Shown here: in pieces, positions 8,609 through 17,380 of the stretch
How the letters are laid out: each line of letters starts with the position of its first letter
How positions within the stretch are numbered: position 1 is the stretch's first letter
From: Martinezella hainanensis
GTDB lineage: Bacteria; Pseudomonadota; Alphaproteobacteria; Rhizobiales; Rhizobiaceae
Direction of reading: 5' to 3'
Assembly: GCF_900094555.1 (NCBI RefSeq)
Contig: NZ_FMAC01000007.1
Location: 354,819 to 418,818 of the forward strand
DNA length: 64,000 nucleotides
Position numbers and translations under genes: made by a program
The notes under the pieces: generated by a model
Databases searched by the model: none
What the model saw: only the letters and a program-made list of their open reading frames with translations
Told to the model about the DNA's origin: nothing

Positions 8609-11029
8609 CTATGGCATTTCAACGACCGAGACGGAGAAATTCTCTCCCTCCCAATGGTCGGTGTCAGGCCAGTAGAAGGTGAAGGCAATCACCGCGCCTT
8701 TGGGCAGGCGTTCGCTTGCAAGCTCCGCAACATTGATGCCGAAGCCATTCTGGCGCGTTTCGGTATCGTTGACACTCGCCCAGCCGTCAAAACTCCAGTG
8801 CACGACCGCCGGCGCCATGACCTCGACCCGCAGGCGCTTGCCGACGGCAAGCTGCGACAGCTTGTTGTTGAAACGCCATAGCACGAACGGTGCCGCAACG
8901 TTGTTTTTCACATAGCGTTCGATACCCTGCGGCGGCATGTCGAAAACGGCTTCGTCTCTCAGCGAGCGCAGGAGCTTGATATGCTCGGCGTGAGCCCAGA
9001 CGAGCGGCATGGCGCTGCCGGAAGGTTTGCCCAGGACAAGGCCCAGTTCAGGAACATCGGGCTGGTCCCATACCTGCTCGGGCAACAATCCACCGTGGCC
9101 TGCGGACTGTTCGAGTGTTTTGAGCAATTCCAGAGCCATTTCAGGCCGGCCGGCTGCAAGCTCGTAATGGGCTCGTTCACCTGCGAGCAGCGGCCACGGG
9201 CGCCCGATGCCGGTGCCGTCGAATGGCCCACCATCTTCATGCTCGCCATAGCCGTCACCGGTGTAACGATACCATAGCCGGCCCTGCGGCAGGTCGCATT
9301 TGAGCTGTGCGTCGATAACCCTCACGGTGTCGAGAATGCGGGGATCGTCGGCGGCACGCAATCCGAACCGCACCAGCGCCAAAGCATCGGGACTGACGAC
9401 GCGAGCGGTCGGCAAAAAGGATTCGGCTGGCGGCCTGTTCTTGATCGGCACGAAACCCTCGGCCGGCGAGGTTCCGTCGGCTATTTCCGGCGGCGCAATA
9501 CGGACATAGTAGCCCCTGACCCCGAGAGCGGAGCTCTCCGCATCGCTGCTGACATAGGTCCAGCGCTCGATCTGGTCGTTCCACGCATCCGCCGTCTGGC
9601 GCAAGTAGTCCGCATTGTGCGTCTGACCGGCGATTTCGAGAATATCGGCCGCCGCCAGCAGCGCAGCGATCTCAACCGCCAAGGTGAAGGGGGAAAAACC
9701 GCCATCCTCCTCCCAGCGGTCCTCACCAGTGACCGGACCGTTGACGACCACGTAACGCGCTGCTTTTTCGACCATCGGCACGTAGGATGAAAGCAGTCCG
9801 CCCGTTAACACCCCTTCACGGCGCAGTGCATCTGCCAGCAGGATCGGGAAGGCGCATTCGTCCATCTGTATCCCGGTCCAGTAAGGCTCGCCGTCCAGCC
9901 AGCAATTCTGCGGCCAATGCCCGTCCTCTTCCTGGATGACGCGCAGATAGGCAAGAATGCGCAGCGCGTCTTGCGAGGCGCCCGCAGCCAGGAAGCCGCC
10001 GGCGGTCTCGACCAGATCGCGCGGCCAGACCAGATGATAGCCTCCGAGGTCCTCGTCACCCTTGGCAAAGCCCCAAGGGATGGACAGGGAAGCAACGGCC
10101 GGCCCTTCGAAGGACAGGGGCCGGTGCGTCGCCAGCACTGCTGTCGATATCCGATAGCGATTGAGCTCCGGCGGTGGTGCTCTCGGTTCGTCGAGCGCCA
10201 GCAACCCGTCCTGCCACGCCCGCCAGTCGGAGACATAGCTGCGCTCCGCATCGTCATAGCCGGCCTGCAAACTGGCAAGGGCATTGTAGCCGGCTTCTGT
10301 GGCATGGCTTCCAAAGCCGAGAGATACGACGACCGTATCACTGCCACCAGTCAGATCGATTTCGCCGGTCAGTGCGACGTTACCATCGGCTGCACGCGCG
10401 AAGGCCGGGTCCAGTTGAGCCGCTTTCCGCAACTGCTGCCATCCGTCGGACACCCCGACATAGCCAGCGGATGCCGTCCTCCAGCCGCCACTGACGGCAA
10501 GTGCGAGCGAGACACCGCCTGTGCCGGTCGCAAAAAGCATCGGCGTGCCCTTATAATCTCCCACCCAGCCCGTATTGCCGTAGCCGGCATTCACCAGATG
10601 CGGGGCCGCAAGCAGGTAAAGGCGATAATCGTGGATCGATCCTTCGAGCGGCTCGAATGATATCTGCTGAAGCAAGCTGCTGCGCATCGGATCGACGATG
10701 ATGCGCTTTATGATCCGATAACGACCGTCGATTGCGGTATTGATCAACCGATAGGCCGGAACGCCATCCTCGACCGTCGTGACGACGCTTTCCGTATCGC
10801 GCTTTTCGTCCGAGAAATAACCATCGGGACCGGTGACGATCAATCCGATGTCGCGGGTACAGGCGCTATCGACGCGGGGATAATAGACTTCGTTCAGGAT
10901 GCCGTGACTGAGTGTGAACCAGATGCGGCAGGCTGGCGAAAGCGCTGTGCCAATTCCGCTCTTTGCACTGGACGTCCAGCGAGGTTCGATACCGTTCACG
11001 TTGGAGCCGGAAGCATCGTAAAGCGCCAT
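8609..11029 (-). CDS. Glycoside hydrolase family 15 (glucoamylase/glucodextranase-like)
   Basis: An 806-residue enzyme. The N-terminal beta-sandwich domain (about 1-270, GTALSPACRIWFTLSHGILNEV) is the glucodextranase N-domain, followed by the GH15 alpha/alpha barrel (about 300-690) and a C-terminal beta domain. The barrel shows WPRDLVETAGGFLAAGA, the WPQNCWLDGEPYWTGIQ substrate loop with catalytic acid Glu391 in QMDECAF, and LLPEQVWD with probable base Glu651. No signal peptide is visible, so it probably acts in the cytoplasm, releasing glucose from alpha-glucans or alpha-glucosides. It sits upstream of the glucokinase-like gene in the same direction, forming a likely operon. Confidence 0.9.
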   Translation of the reverse strand: MALYDASGSNVNGIEPRWTSSAKSGIGTALSPACRIWFTLSHGILNEVYYPRVDSACTRDIGLIVTGPDGYFSDEKRDTESVVTTVEDGVPAYRLINTAIDGRYRIIKRIIVDPMRSSLLQQISFEPLEGSIHDYRLYLLAAPHLVNAGYGNTGWVGDYKGTPMLFATGTGGVSLALAVSGGWRTASAGYVGVSDGWQQLRKAAQLDPAFARAADGNVALTGEIDLTGGSDTVVVSLGFGSHATEAGYNALASLQAGYDDAERSYVSDWRAWQDGLLALDEPRAPPPELNRYRISTAVLATHRPLSFEGPAVASLSIPWGFAKGDEDLGGYHLVWPRDLVETAGGFLAAGASQDALRILAYLRVIQEEDGHWPQNCWLDGEPYWTGIQMDECAFPILLADALRREGVLTGGLLSSYVPMVEKAARYVVVNGPVTGEDRWEEDGGFSPFTLAVEIAALLAAADILEIAGQTHNADYLRQTADAWNDQIERWTYVSSDAESSALGVRGYYVRIAPPEIADGTSPAEGFVPIKNRPPAESFLPTARVVSPDALALVRFGLRAADDPRILDTVRVIDAQLKCDLPQGRLWYRYTGDGYGEHEDGGPFDGTGIGRPWPLLAGERAHYELAAGRPEMALELLKTLEQSAGHGGLLPEQVWDQPDVPELGLVLGKPSGSAMPLVWAHAEHIKLLRSLRDEAVFDMPPQGIERYVKNNVAAPFVLWRFNNKLSQLAVGKRLRVEVMAPAVVHWSFDGWASVNDTETRQNGFGINVAELASERLPKGAVIAFTFYWPDTDHWEGENFSVSVVEMP

Positions 11030-11157
11030 GCACTATCTCCTCTATCGCAGCAATCTGCTCCGACCAAAGTGTTTCGGCAAGACGGAACCTGGTTGCATTC
11101 GAGCTGAGATACCCTTGTTTTCACCACCATTGACAGCCCGCACGCGTCCTGTATTCT

Positions 11158-11197
11158 GTTATAAAATTGTATATAACATAATTGTGGAACATAATTG
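11158..11197 (+). promoter_or_regulatory. AT-rich promoter with operator-like repeats before the peptide-type ABC operon
   Basis: GTTATA (11158-11163) and TATAAC (11172-11177) form an inverted repeat. Overlapping its right arm, AACATAATTG occurs twice as a direct repeat (11175-11184 and 11188-11197, 13-base period). They end 11 bases before the start codon, in a sharply AT-rich segment. The IclR protein encoded at 16451 is the natural candidate to bind here. Confidence 0.45.
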
Positions 11198-11208
11198 GGA
11201 GAATATCG

Positions 11209-12735
11209 ATGAAGCTAAGTGCCGGCTTGCTGATAGCAGCTGCCTTGATTGCAACCCCCTCGCTATTGATGGCCCAGGAAAAAGGTGGCGTCATCAACGT
11301 CGCGACGATCGGCGAGCCGCCGACGCTCGATCCAATGACCTCCACGGCCGATCTCGTCGGCATCGTCACGCAGCACATCTTCGAAACGCTCTACACCTTC
11401 GATAAGGGCTGGAACGTCACGCCGCTGCTGGCCGACAGCCTGCCCGAGATCAGCGCCGACGGCAAAACCTATACGATCAAGCTCAGAACCGGCATCAAGT
11501 TCCACGACGGCAGCGTCATGACGTCCAACGACGTGGTCGCCTCGCTCAACCGCTGGATCAAGCTCGCCTCGCGCGGCAAGCAGGCGGGCGGCTTCATCGA
11601 ATCGATCACCGCCCAGGACCCGGCGACCGTCGTCATCAAGCTGAAGCAACCCTATGCCCCCTTGACCTCGCTGCTTGCCTTCAACAACTCAGCCGCCATC
11701 ATCATCCCGGCCAGCAAGCAGGCGGATACGATGACCGACTTCATCGGCACCGGTCCCTACATGCTGAAGGAGCGCAAGCCCGACCAGTATATCCAGCTGG
11801 TGCGTTTTGACGGCTACAAGCCGCGCGATGGCGAAAGCAACGGTTACGGCGGCGCCCGCCACCAATATCTCGACGAAATCCGCTTCGTACCGGTTCCCGA
11901 CGCCAATACCCGCGTCGAGGCGGCCATTTCCGGTCAGTACGACTACATCGACAGTCTTCCGGTCGAATCCTTCGACAAGCTGAAGTCGTCATCGGCGACC
12001 CAGCCGCTGCTCCTGAAGCCATTCGGCTATCCGGTCTTCGTCTTCAATACCGCCGACGGCATCACGAAGAATATCGCGATCCGCAAGGCGATCCGTCAGG
12101 CGCTCAGCATGGAAGATATGCTGGCGGCCGCCTTCGGCAGCACGAATTTCTATACGGTTGACGGCAACATGTACCCTGCCCCCTATACCTGGAGCACGGA
12201 TGCGGGCGTCAAGGGCAACTACAACATCGCCGATCCGGAAGGCGCGGCGGCGGCCGCCAAGGCTGCAGGCTACAAGGGCGAACCGATCCGCATCCTGACC
12301 AGCCGCCAGTACGAGTTCCATTACAAAATGGCGCAGGTCGCGGCCGAATATCTGAAACAGGCGGGCTTCCAGGTCGATCTTCAGGTGGTCGACTGGGCAA
12401 CGCTCACCCAGCGCCGCACCGACAAGGCGCTCTGGGACATCTATATCAGCCACAGTCCCTTCCTGCCGGAACCAGCGCTGATCGGCACGCTGTCGCCAAG
12501 CTCTCCCGGCTGGTGGACCACGCCGACGAGCAAGGCAGCAATTGACGCATTCAACACCGAGGTCGATCCCAAGAAGCGTATCGAGCTCTGGGCGAACGTT
12601 CAAAAGACCATCTATGACGAAGCTCCCATGATGAAGATCGGCGACTTCAACGCCGTTGCGGCGATCTCCACCAAGCTTCAAGGCGTCGACCCGGCGCCAT
12701 GGCCCTACTTCTGGAACGCATCGATCAAGAAATAA
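11209..12735 (+). CDS. ABC transporter periplasmic binding protein, oligopeptide/dipeptide family (SBP_bac_5)
   Basis: A 508-residue lipid-free binding protein with a Sec signal peptide (MKLSAGLLIAAALIATPSLLMAQ). Motifs PTLDPMTSTADLVGIVTQHIFETLY, SADGKTYTIKLRTGIKFHDG and FIGTGPYMLKE define the DppA/OppA family. I chose 11209, where GGGAGA precedes the ATG by seven bases. It heads an operon with two permeases, an amidohydrolase and a RidA protein, and the matching ATPase lies at 18611. The cargo is probably an amide-linked or N-acylated compound rather than general peptides, judging from the neighbours (inference). Confidence 0.88.
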   Translation: MKLSAGLLIAAALIATPSLLMAQEKGGVINVATIGEPPTLDPMTSTADLVGIVTQHIFETLYTFDKGWNVTPLLADSLPEISADGKTYTIKLRTGIKFHDGSVMTSNDVVASLNRWIKLASRGKQAGGFIESITAQDPATVVIKLKQPYAPLTSLLAFNNSAAIIIPASKQADTMTDFIGTGPYMLKERKPDQYIQLVRFDGYKPRDGESNGYGGARHQYLDEIRFVPVPDANTRVEAAISGQYDYIDSLPVESFDKLKSSSATQPLLLKPFGYPVFVFNTADGITKNIAIRKAIRQALSMEDMLAAAFGSTNFYTVDGNMYPAPYTWSTDAGVKGNYNIADPEGAAAAAKAAGYKGEPIRILTSRQYEFHYKMAQVAAEYLKQAGFQVDLQVVDWATLTQRRTDKALWDIYISHSPFLPEPALIGTLSPSSPGWWTTPTSKAAIDAFNTEVDPKKRIELWANVQKTIYDEAPMMKIGDFNAVAAISTKLQGVDPAPWPYFWNASIKK

Positions 12736-12752
12736 GCCTCCCAAGGCGCTCG

Positions 12753-12774
12753 GGCGCCGGTTACGGCCGGCGCC
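12753..12774 (+). terminator. Intercistronic hairpin after the binding-protein gene
   Basis: GGCGCCGG (12753-12760), loop TTACGG, CCGGCGCC (12767-12774) is a perfect 8-base GC stem 18 bases after the binding-protein stop. No T-tract follows, so it is more likely an mRNA-stabilising or attenuating hairpin that raises binding-protein output over the permeases than a full terminator. Confidence 0.55.
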
Positions 12775-12822
12775 TGTTCCCGAGATTCGAAAAGAAGCGG
12801 AACCGCTCCAGGGACCGACCCA

Positions 12823-13764
12823 ATGATACGCTACATCCTTCAACGCCTTGCCGGCATGATCGTCGTGATGTTTCTCGTCGTCACGATCGTCTTCGTGATC
12901 GTGCGCGTGACACCGGGCGATCCGGCCGCCGTCATGCTCGGTCCGGATGCGACCGCGCAGGATATTGCCGAACTCCGTACCCGGCTTGGCCTCGACCAGT
13001 CCATCCTCGTCCAGTACGCATTTTACGTCGGTCAACTGCTGAAGGGGGATCTTGGCCAGTCGATCTTCCTCAACATTCCGGTCGGCTCCGCCCTTCTCGA
13101 ACGGGCCGAGCCAACCTTCTTCCTGACGCTGTTCTCGCTTCTGATCGCCAGTGTCATCGCGCTGCCGATCGGCATCTATGCCGCCTATCGGCGTGGATCG
13201 TTCGTCGACCAGGCCTCGATGGCAATCGGCATGCTGGCGGCAAGCATTCCTAGCTTCTGGCTCGGTCTTATCCTGATGCAGTTCTTCGCCGTGCGCCTGG
13301 GGATGTTCCCGGTTTCCGGCTATGGCGGACCGGGTGCAAGCTTCATGGATCGCATGTATCATCTGACGCTGCCGGCCGTAGCACTCGGCCTCGTCTCCTC
13401 GGCGCTGATCCTGCGCTTCACCCGTGCATCGATGCTCGACGTGCTCGGAGACGACTATATCCGCACCGCTCGCGCAAAGGGGCTTATCGAGCGACGCGTG
13501 GTCCTCAAGCACGCGCTGAAGAACGCGTTGATCCCCATTCTCACCGTCCTCGGGCTGACCGCCGCTGTGCTGATTTCCGGCGCGGTCGTCACCGAGACTG
13601 TCTTTGGCCTACCGGGTGTCGGAAGCCTCGTCGTCTCCGCGGTGCTGCGCCGCGATTATCCGGTGATCCAGGGAGCCCTGCTCGTCATCGCAGGCCTCTA
13701 CGTCCTGATCAATTTTGCGATCGACATGCTCTACCTGCTGGTTGATCCGAGGGTACGCTACTGA
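12823..13764 (+). CDS. ABC transporter permease, DppB/OppB type
   Basis: A 313-residue inner-membrane permease. It opens with IRYILQRLAGMIVVMFLVV and VTPGDPAAVMLG, the DppB N-terminal pattern, and has the EAA loop near DDYIRTARAKGL. Six membrane segments are expected. Its stop overlaps the DppC-type gene (TGATG), so the pair is coupled. It should heterodimerise with the product of 13764 and be powered by the fused ATPase at 18611. Confidence 0.9.
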   Translation: MIRYILQRLAGMIVVMFLVVTIVFVIVRVTPGDPAAVMLGPDATAQDIAELRTRLGLDQSILVQYAFYVGQLLKGDLGQSIFLNIPVGSALLERAEPTFFLTLFSLLIASVIALPIGIYAAYRRGSFVDQASMAIGMLAASIPSFWLGLILMQFFAVRLGMFPVSGYGGPGASFMDRMYHLTLPAVALGLVSSALILRFTRASMLDVLGDDYIRTARAKGLIERRVVLKHALKNALIPILTVLGLTAAVLISGAVVTETVFGLPGVGSLVVSAVLRRDYPVIQGALLVIAGLYVLINFAIDMLYLLVDPRVRY

Positions 13765-14642
13765 TGGCCGATATCGCAACCGATACATCAAAGCGGGCAT
13801 CGAGCGAGCGAAGCAAGTTCCTTCGCCGGCTTCTGAAGCGGAAGACGGTCGCCGCCGGCCTCATCGTGCTGACGATCTTCGTGCTTCTTGCCGTCCTCGC
13901 GCCTTGGATAGCGCCCTACTCGCCCTCGAAACTTTCGATCGTCAACAGGCTGAAGCCGCCGAGTGGGGTTTACTGGTTCGGCACCGACGAGTTCGGTCGC
14001 GATGTCTTTTCCCGCACCATCTATGCTGGCCGGCTGTCGCTCCTCGTCGGAGCGGCCGTGGTGGCATTGTCGGCAGCGATCGGCGTCACGCTCGGCCTGC
14101 TCGCCGGCTTCTTCCAGAGGCTCGATACACCGATCGCCCGTCTGATCGATGCGATGATGGCATTTCCTGACATCCTGCTTGCCATCGCGCTGGTTGCGGC
14201 CCTCGGGCCGTCGCTGACGACGGTCATCGTCGCGCTGTCAATCGTGTACGCACCGCGGCTGGCCCGCATCGTCCGCGCCTCGACACTCGTCATCCGCGAG
14301 CTGCCTTACGTGGAGGCGGCCAAGGCTCTCGGCATCTCGACGTTTCACATCATGACGCGGCATGTGCTTAGAAACCTCCTGTCGCCGATCCTGGTGCAAG
14401 GCTCCTTCCTCTTCGCTAGCGCCATGCTCGCCGAAGCCGGGCTCTCATTCCTCAGCCTTGGCGTCAGCCCGGAAATTCCGACCTGGGGAACCATGATCGC
14501 CGCCGGCCGCCAATATATCGGCCAGGCCGACTGGATGACCTATTTCCCCGGCTTTGCCATCATTCTTTCCGTGCTCTCGTTGCAAATGGTTGGCGACGGC
14601 CTGCGGGACATGCTCGATCCAAGACTTCGAAAGGACCTGTAA
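13764..14642 (+). CDS. ABC transporter permease, DppC/OppC type
   Basis: A 292-residue permease with the N-terminal leader and GTDEFGRDVFSRTIYAGRLSL, the canonical DppC motif. The cytoplasmic EAA loop is in ELPYVEAAKALGISTFHIM, and LSFLSLGVSPEIPTWGTMI is the conserved C-terminal segment. It overlaps the DppB-type gene upstream and is directly followed (no gap) by the amidohydrolase at 14643, so transport and hydrolysis are made as one unit. Confidence 0.9.
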   Translation: MADIATDTSKRASSERSKFLRRLLKRKTVAAGLIVLTIFVLLAVLAPWIAPYSPSKLSIVNRLKPPSGVYWFGTDEFGRDVFSRTIYAGRLSLLVGAAVVALSAAIGVTLGLLAGFFQRLDTPIARLIDAMMAFPDILLAIALVAALGPSLTTVIVALSIVYAPRLARIVRASTLVIRELPYVEAAKALGISTFHIMTRHVLRNLLSPILVQGSFLFASAMLAEAGLSFLSLGVSPEIPTWGTMIAAGRQYIGQADWMTYFPGFAIILSVLSLQMVGDGLRDMLDPRLRKDL

Positions 14643-15851
14643 ATGACCGGTGAAAAAGCGGGCAAGCCGCTCCTCCTCACCAATGTGAAACCCATGGCCT
14701 TCGGCGGTGACGCGGCCGCGGGGGTCATCGATATCCTCATCGGCGCCGACGGCAAGATCGCCGCCTTCGGCCCTCAACTTGCCGCGCCCGGCGATGTCGA
14801 ACGCGTCGATGGCAAGGGCGCCTGGATTTCTCCCGGCTGGGTCGACCTGCACGTCCATATCTGGCATGGCGGCACTGACATTTCGATCCGCCCGTCCGAA
14901 TGCGGCGCCGAGCGCGGCGTCACGACGCTTGTCGATGCGGGTTCGGCCGGCGAAGCCAATTTTCATGGATTCCGCGAATATATCATCGAACCCTCCAGGG
15001 AGCGCATCAAGGCCTTCCTCAATCTCGGTTCGATCGGCCTCGTTGCCTGCAATCGCGTTCCCGAACTGCGAGATATCAAGGATATCGACCTCGACCGCAT
15101 CCTCGAATGCTATGCTGAGAACAGCGAGCACATCGTCGGCATCAAGGTGCGCGCCAGCCATGTGATCACCGGCTCCTGGGGAGTAACACCCGTCAAGCTC
15201 GGCAAGAAGATCGCCAAGATCCTGAAGGTGCCGATGATGGTGCATGTCGGCGAGCCGCCGGCGCTCTATGACGAAGTGCTCGAAATCCTCGGACCGGGCG
15301 ATGTCGTCACCCACTGCTTCAACGGCAAGGCCGGTTCGAGCATCATGGAGGACGAGGATCTCTACAATCTTGCCGAACGCTGCGCCGGCGAAGGCATCCG
15401 GCTCGATATCGGCCATGGAGGCGCATCCTTCTCCTTCAAGGTCGCCGAAGCGGCGATCAAGCGCGGCCTGCTGCCCTATTCGATCTCGACCGACCTGCAC
15501 GGCCATTCGATGAACTTCCCGGTCTGGGATCTCGCAACCACCATGTCCAAGCTGCTCTCGGTCGGCATGCCATTCGACAAGGTCGTGGACGCCGTCACCC
15601 ATGCGCCGGCCTCGGTCATCAAGCTTTCGATGGACAACCGGCTGTCGGTCGGCGAGCGCGCCGACTTCACCATCTTCGACCTGGTGGATGCGGATCTCGA
15701 AGCCACCGATTCAAACGGCGACGTCTCGCGCCTGAGCAAGCTGTTCGAGCCGCGTTACGCGGTGATCGGTGCGGAGGCGATTACCGCCAGCCGCTACATA
15801 CCGCGCGCCCGCAAGCTCGTCCGCCACAGCCACGGTTATTCGTGGCGCTAA
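14643..15851 (+). CDS. Amidohydrolase/deacetylase-family metallohydrolase (EF_0837/AHA_3915-like)
   Basis: A 402-residue amidohydrolase-superfamily enzyme. Metal ligands are visible as HxH in GWVDLHVHIWHGG, then MMVHVGEPP, VVTHCFNGKAG, DIGHGGASFSF and the catalytic Asp segment SISTDLHGHS. The overall pattern matches the uncharacterised EF_0837/AHA_3915 group, which is repeatedly found beside SelA-like PLP enzymes, as here (17381). It would cleave an amide or N-acyl bond, giving an amino compound for the PLP enzyme. It directly abuts the DppC-type permease gene. The exact substrate is not known for the family. Confidence 0.82.
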   Translation: MTGEKAGKPLLLTNVKPMAFGGDAAAGVIDILIGADGKIAAFGPQLAAPGDVERVDGKGAWISPGWVDLHVHIWHGGTDISIRPSECGAERGVTTLVDAGSAGEANFHGFREYIIEPSRERIKAFLNLGSIGLVACNRVPELRDIKDIDLDRILECYAENSEHIVGIKVRASHVITGSWGVTPVKLGKKIAKILKVPMMVHVGEPPALYDEVLEILGPGDVVTHCFNGKAGSSIMEDEDLYNLAERCAGEGIRLDIGHGGASFSFKVAEAAIKRGLLPYSISTDLHGHSMNFPVWDLATTMSKLLSVGMPFDKVVDAVTHAPASVIKLSMDNRLSVGERADFTIFDLVDADLEATDSNGDVSRLSKLFEPRYAVIGAEAITASRYIPRARKLVRHSHGYSWR

Positions 15852-15885
15852 TCGAAACACCAAGGATCGCATAGCAGGAGCATAC

Positions 15886-16383
15886 GTGAACACGTCCCCA
15901 ACACAGGCCGCTTCAGCAGCGCAAACACCTTACCAGCGACTGGCTGCGCTCGGGATCGAGCTTCCACCGCCGCCGCCGCCGATCGCCAACTTCGTGACCC
16001 ATGTCCGCGAAGGCAACGTGCTCTATCTGTCGGGCCAGGGCCCGCGGGAGCTGGACGGCCATCTTCATTCCGGCAAGGTCGGAGGTGACGTCGGTGTTGA
16101 TCGGGCCTATCAGCACGCGCGGCTGACGGGCATCAACCTTCTTGCCGTCATGCACGGAGCGCTTGGCGACCTCTCCCGGGTCAAACGGGTGGTGAAGCTG
16201 CTCGGCATGGTCAATGCCGTGCCGCATTTCGAGGACCATCCGAGCGTCATCAACGGCTGCTCGGACCTCTTCATCGAGGTCTTCGGCGAAGCAGGCCAGC
16301 ATGCCCGTTCGGCCGTCGGTTTCGGCTCGCTGCCCGGCAACATCACGGTCGAAATCGAAGCGATCGTATCGCTCAACGACTAG
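15886..16383 (+). CDS. RidA-family (YjgF/YER057c/UK114) protein
   Basis: A 165-residue RidA-superfamily protein starting at GTG 15886 (purine-rich CAGGAG upstream). The Pro-run IELPPPPPPIANFV, VLYLSGQGPRE and the C-terminal VEIEAIVSL place it in the longer YjgF-like subgroup. An Arg is kept in HARSAVGFGSLP, the region of the active-site Arg in true RidA. RidA proteins hydrolyse reactive enamines/imines such as 2-aminoacrylate that PLP ammonia-lyases release, and a PLP enzyme of that type lies at 17381. This makes a detoxifying or catalytic role in this pathway likely. Confidence 0.85.
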   Translation: MNTSPTQAASAAQTPYQRLAALGIELPPPPPPIANFVTHVREGNVLYLSGQGPRELDGHLHSGKVGGDVGVDRAYQHARLTGINLLAVMHGALGDLSRVKRVVKLLGMVNAVPHFEDHPSVINGCSDLFIEVFGEAGQHARSAVGFGSLPGNITVEIEAIVSLND

Positions 16384-16384
16384 T

Positions 16385-16438
16385 TTTTACGCAATTCCGG
16401 ACGCAAAACCGCGTCACACTTTTGCTGGAATTGCTCTA
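16385..16438. repeat. Dispersed intergenic palindrome between convergent genes
   Basis: Nested arms GCAATTCC/GGAATTGC (16391-16398, 16427-16434) and GCAAAA/TTTTGC (16403-16408, 16420-16425) form a long hairpin. On the minus strand it reads GCAAAAGTGTGACGCGGTTT; nearly the same phrase occurs at 49063-49083, so this is a repeat family rather than a chance stem. It lies between the convergent RidA and IclR genes and may also end transcription of both. Confidence 0.65.
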
Positions 16439-16450
16439 AGGAGGACGAAT

Positions 16451-17299
16451 TCAGTGGTTGCGCCAGCCCATCAGCTTTTCGATCCGCTCGGCAGCCGCGC
16501 GCACCTGCTCGCCATAATGGTTGCCGTCGGAAACGACTTTCTGTTCGGGCAGCACGATCGAAATGGTCGCGACACATTGGCCGTCCCGGTCAACGACCGG
16601 CGAGGCGATGCACGCAACCGCATAATCGGACTCCGCCACTTGAACCGACAAGCGCTCCTCAAACGCCTTGCCCGCAGCATCGGAAAGCACGCGGGCATCG
16701 ACCTCGGCCCGACCGGTCGGCGAGGTGCGAGCACAGCGCTTGAAAAGTTCGATCCTCTCGTCTTCCGGCAAGTGGCCGACCAGCAGTCGGCCAGAGGCCG
16801 TCCAGTTGAGCGGCACGCGGGTTCCGACCCGAGAGGCAACCTGGAAATGACTTGGTCCGTCCGCCATCGCCAGCACCAGCATATTGTCGCCGTCGCGGCC
16901 GCAGACTTGTACGGTCTCGCTCGCCTGCCGGCAAAGGTCATGCATTTCGCGGGTGGCGACACTCATGAAATCCAGCGACCGGGCATAGGCGAGACCGTAA
17001 TGATAAAGACGCGCGCCGAGCCAGACGGAACCGTCGGCATTGCGGCCGAGCATGTTCTTTTCGACCAGATCATCGATGATGACATAGACGGTCGAAAGAG
17101 GCGCCTTGATCGCCTTGGCAATCGCATAGGCTCCAGCCGGTGCGCCGGTTTCGTAGAGATAATCGATCACCTGCAGCGCGCGGTCGATGCCGCTTACGCG
17201 CGAGCGGCGTACGCCTTTGGCTTCCGTTTCCCCCGTGGAATCAACGTCTTCAGGGGGTGCGGCGGGTAGGGTCTTGGCGTCCAAATCAACGCTCCTCAC
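16451..17299 (-). CDS. IclR-family transcriptional regulator
   Basis: A 282-residue IclR protein: an N-terminal tail, the winged HTH (about 35-95, SGIDRALQVIDYLYETG and APLSTVYVIIDDLVEKNML), then the effector domain (about 110-275) with the conserved SVQVAESDYAVACIASPVVDRDG and ATISIVLPEQKV. It splits the catabolic island: the transporter/amidohydrolase/RidA genes end facing it, and the SelA-like gene starts divergently 81 bases away, over an imperfect palindrome (17313-17336). It is the obvious regulator of the whole island. The start could be further in, since residues 1-30 are low-complexity. Confidence 0.87.
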   Translation of the reverse strand: MRSVDLDAKTLPAAPPEDVDSTGETEAKGVRRSRVSGIDRALQVIDYLYETGAPAGAYAIAKAIKAPLSTVYVIIDDLVEKNMLGRNADGSVWLGARLYHYGLAYARSLDFMSVATREMHDLCRQASETVQVCGRDGDNMLVLAMADGPSHFQVASRVGTRVPLNWTASGRLLVGHLPEDERIELFKRCARTSPTGRAEVDARVLSDAAGKAFEERLSVQVAESDYAVACIASPVVDRDGQCVATISIVLPEQKVVSDGNHYGEQVRAAAERIEKLMGWRNH

Positions 17300-17312
17300 G
17301 AGATTTCGAGAA

Positions 17313-17336
17313 GCTATTACATTACTATGGTATAGC
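17313..17336. promoter_or_regulatory. Imperfect 24-base palindrome between iclR-type gene and SelA-like gene
   Basis: GCTAT (17313-17317) and ATAGC (17332-17336) bound a 24-base imperfect palindrome (GCTATTAC ... GGTATAGC) in the 81-base divergent promoter region. Its size and position fit an IclR operator acting on both genes. It is AT-rich like the site at 11158-11197, though the two sequences are not identical. Confidence 0.5.
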
Positions 17337-17380
17337 TGTCGATGGCAATCGGCAGTCAGTCGTCACTTTGGAGAGATAGA

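Noticed and set aside
11989..13512. 507-codon minus-strand open frame across the end of the binding-protein gene and the DppB-type permease
   Set aside because: Composition is Arg/Asp/His-rich nonsense typical of antisense high-GC DNA, and both sense genes are strongly supported.
14445..15602. 385-codon minus-strand open frame over the amidohydrolase
   Set aside because: Shadow of the metallohydrolase, which has all its metal ligands in the sense frame.
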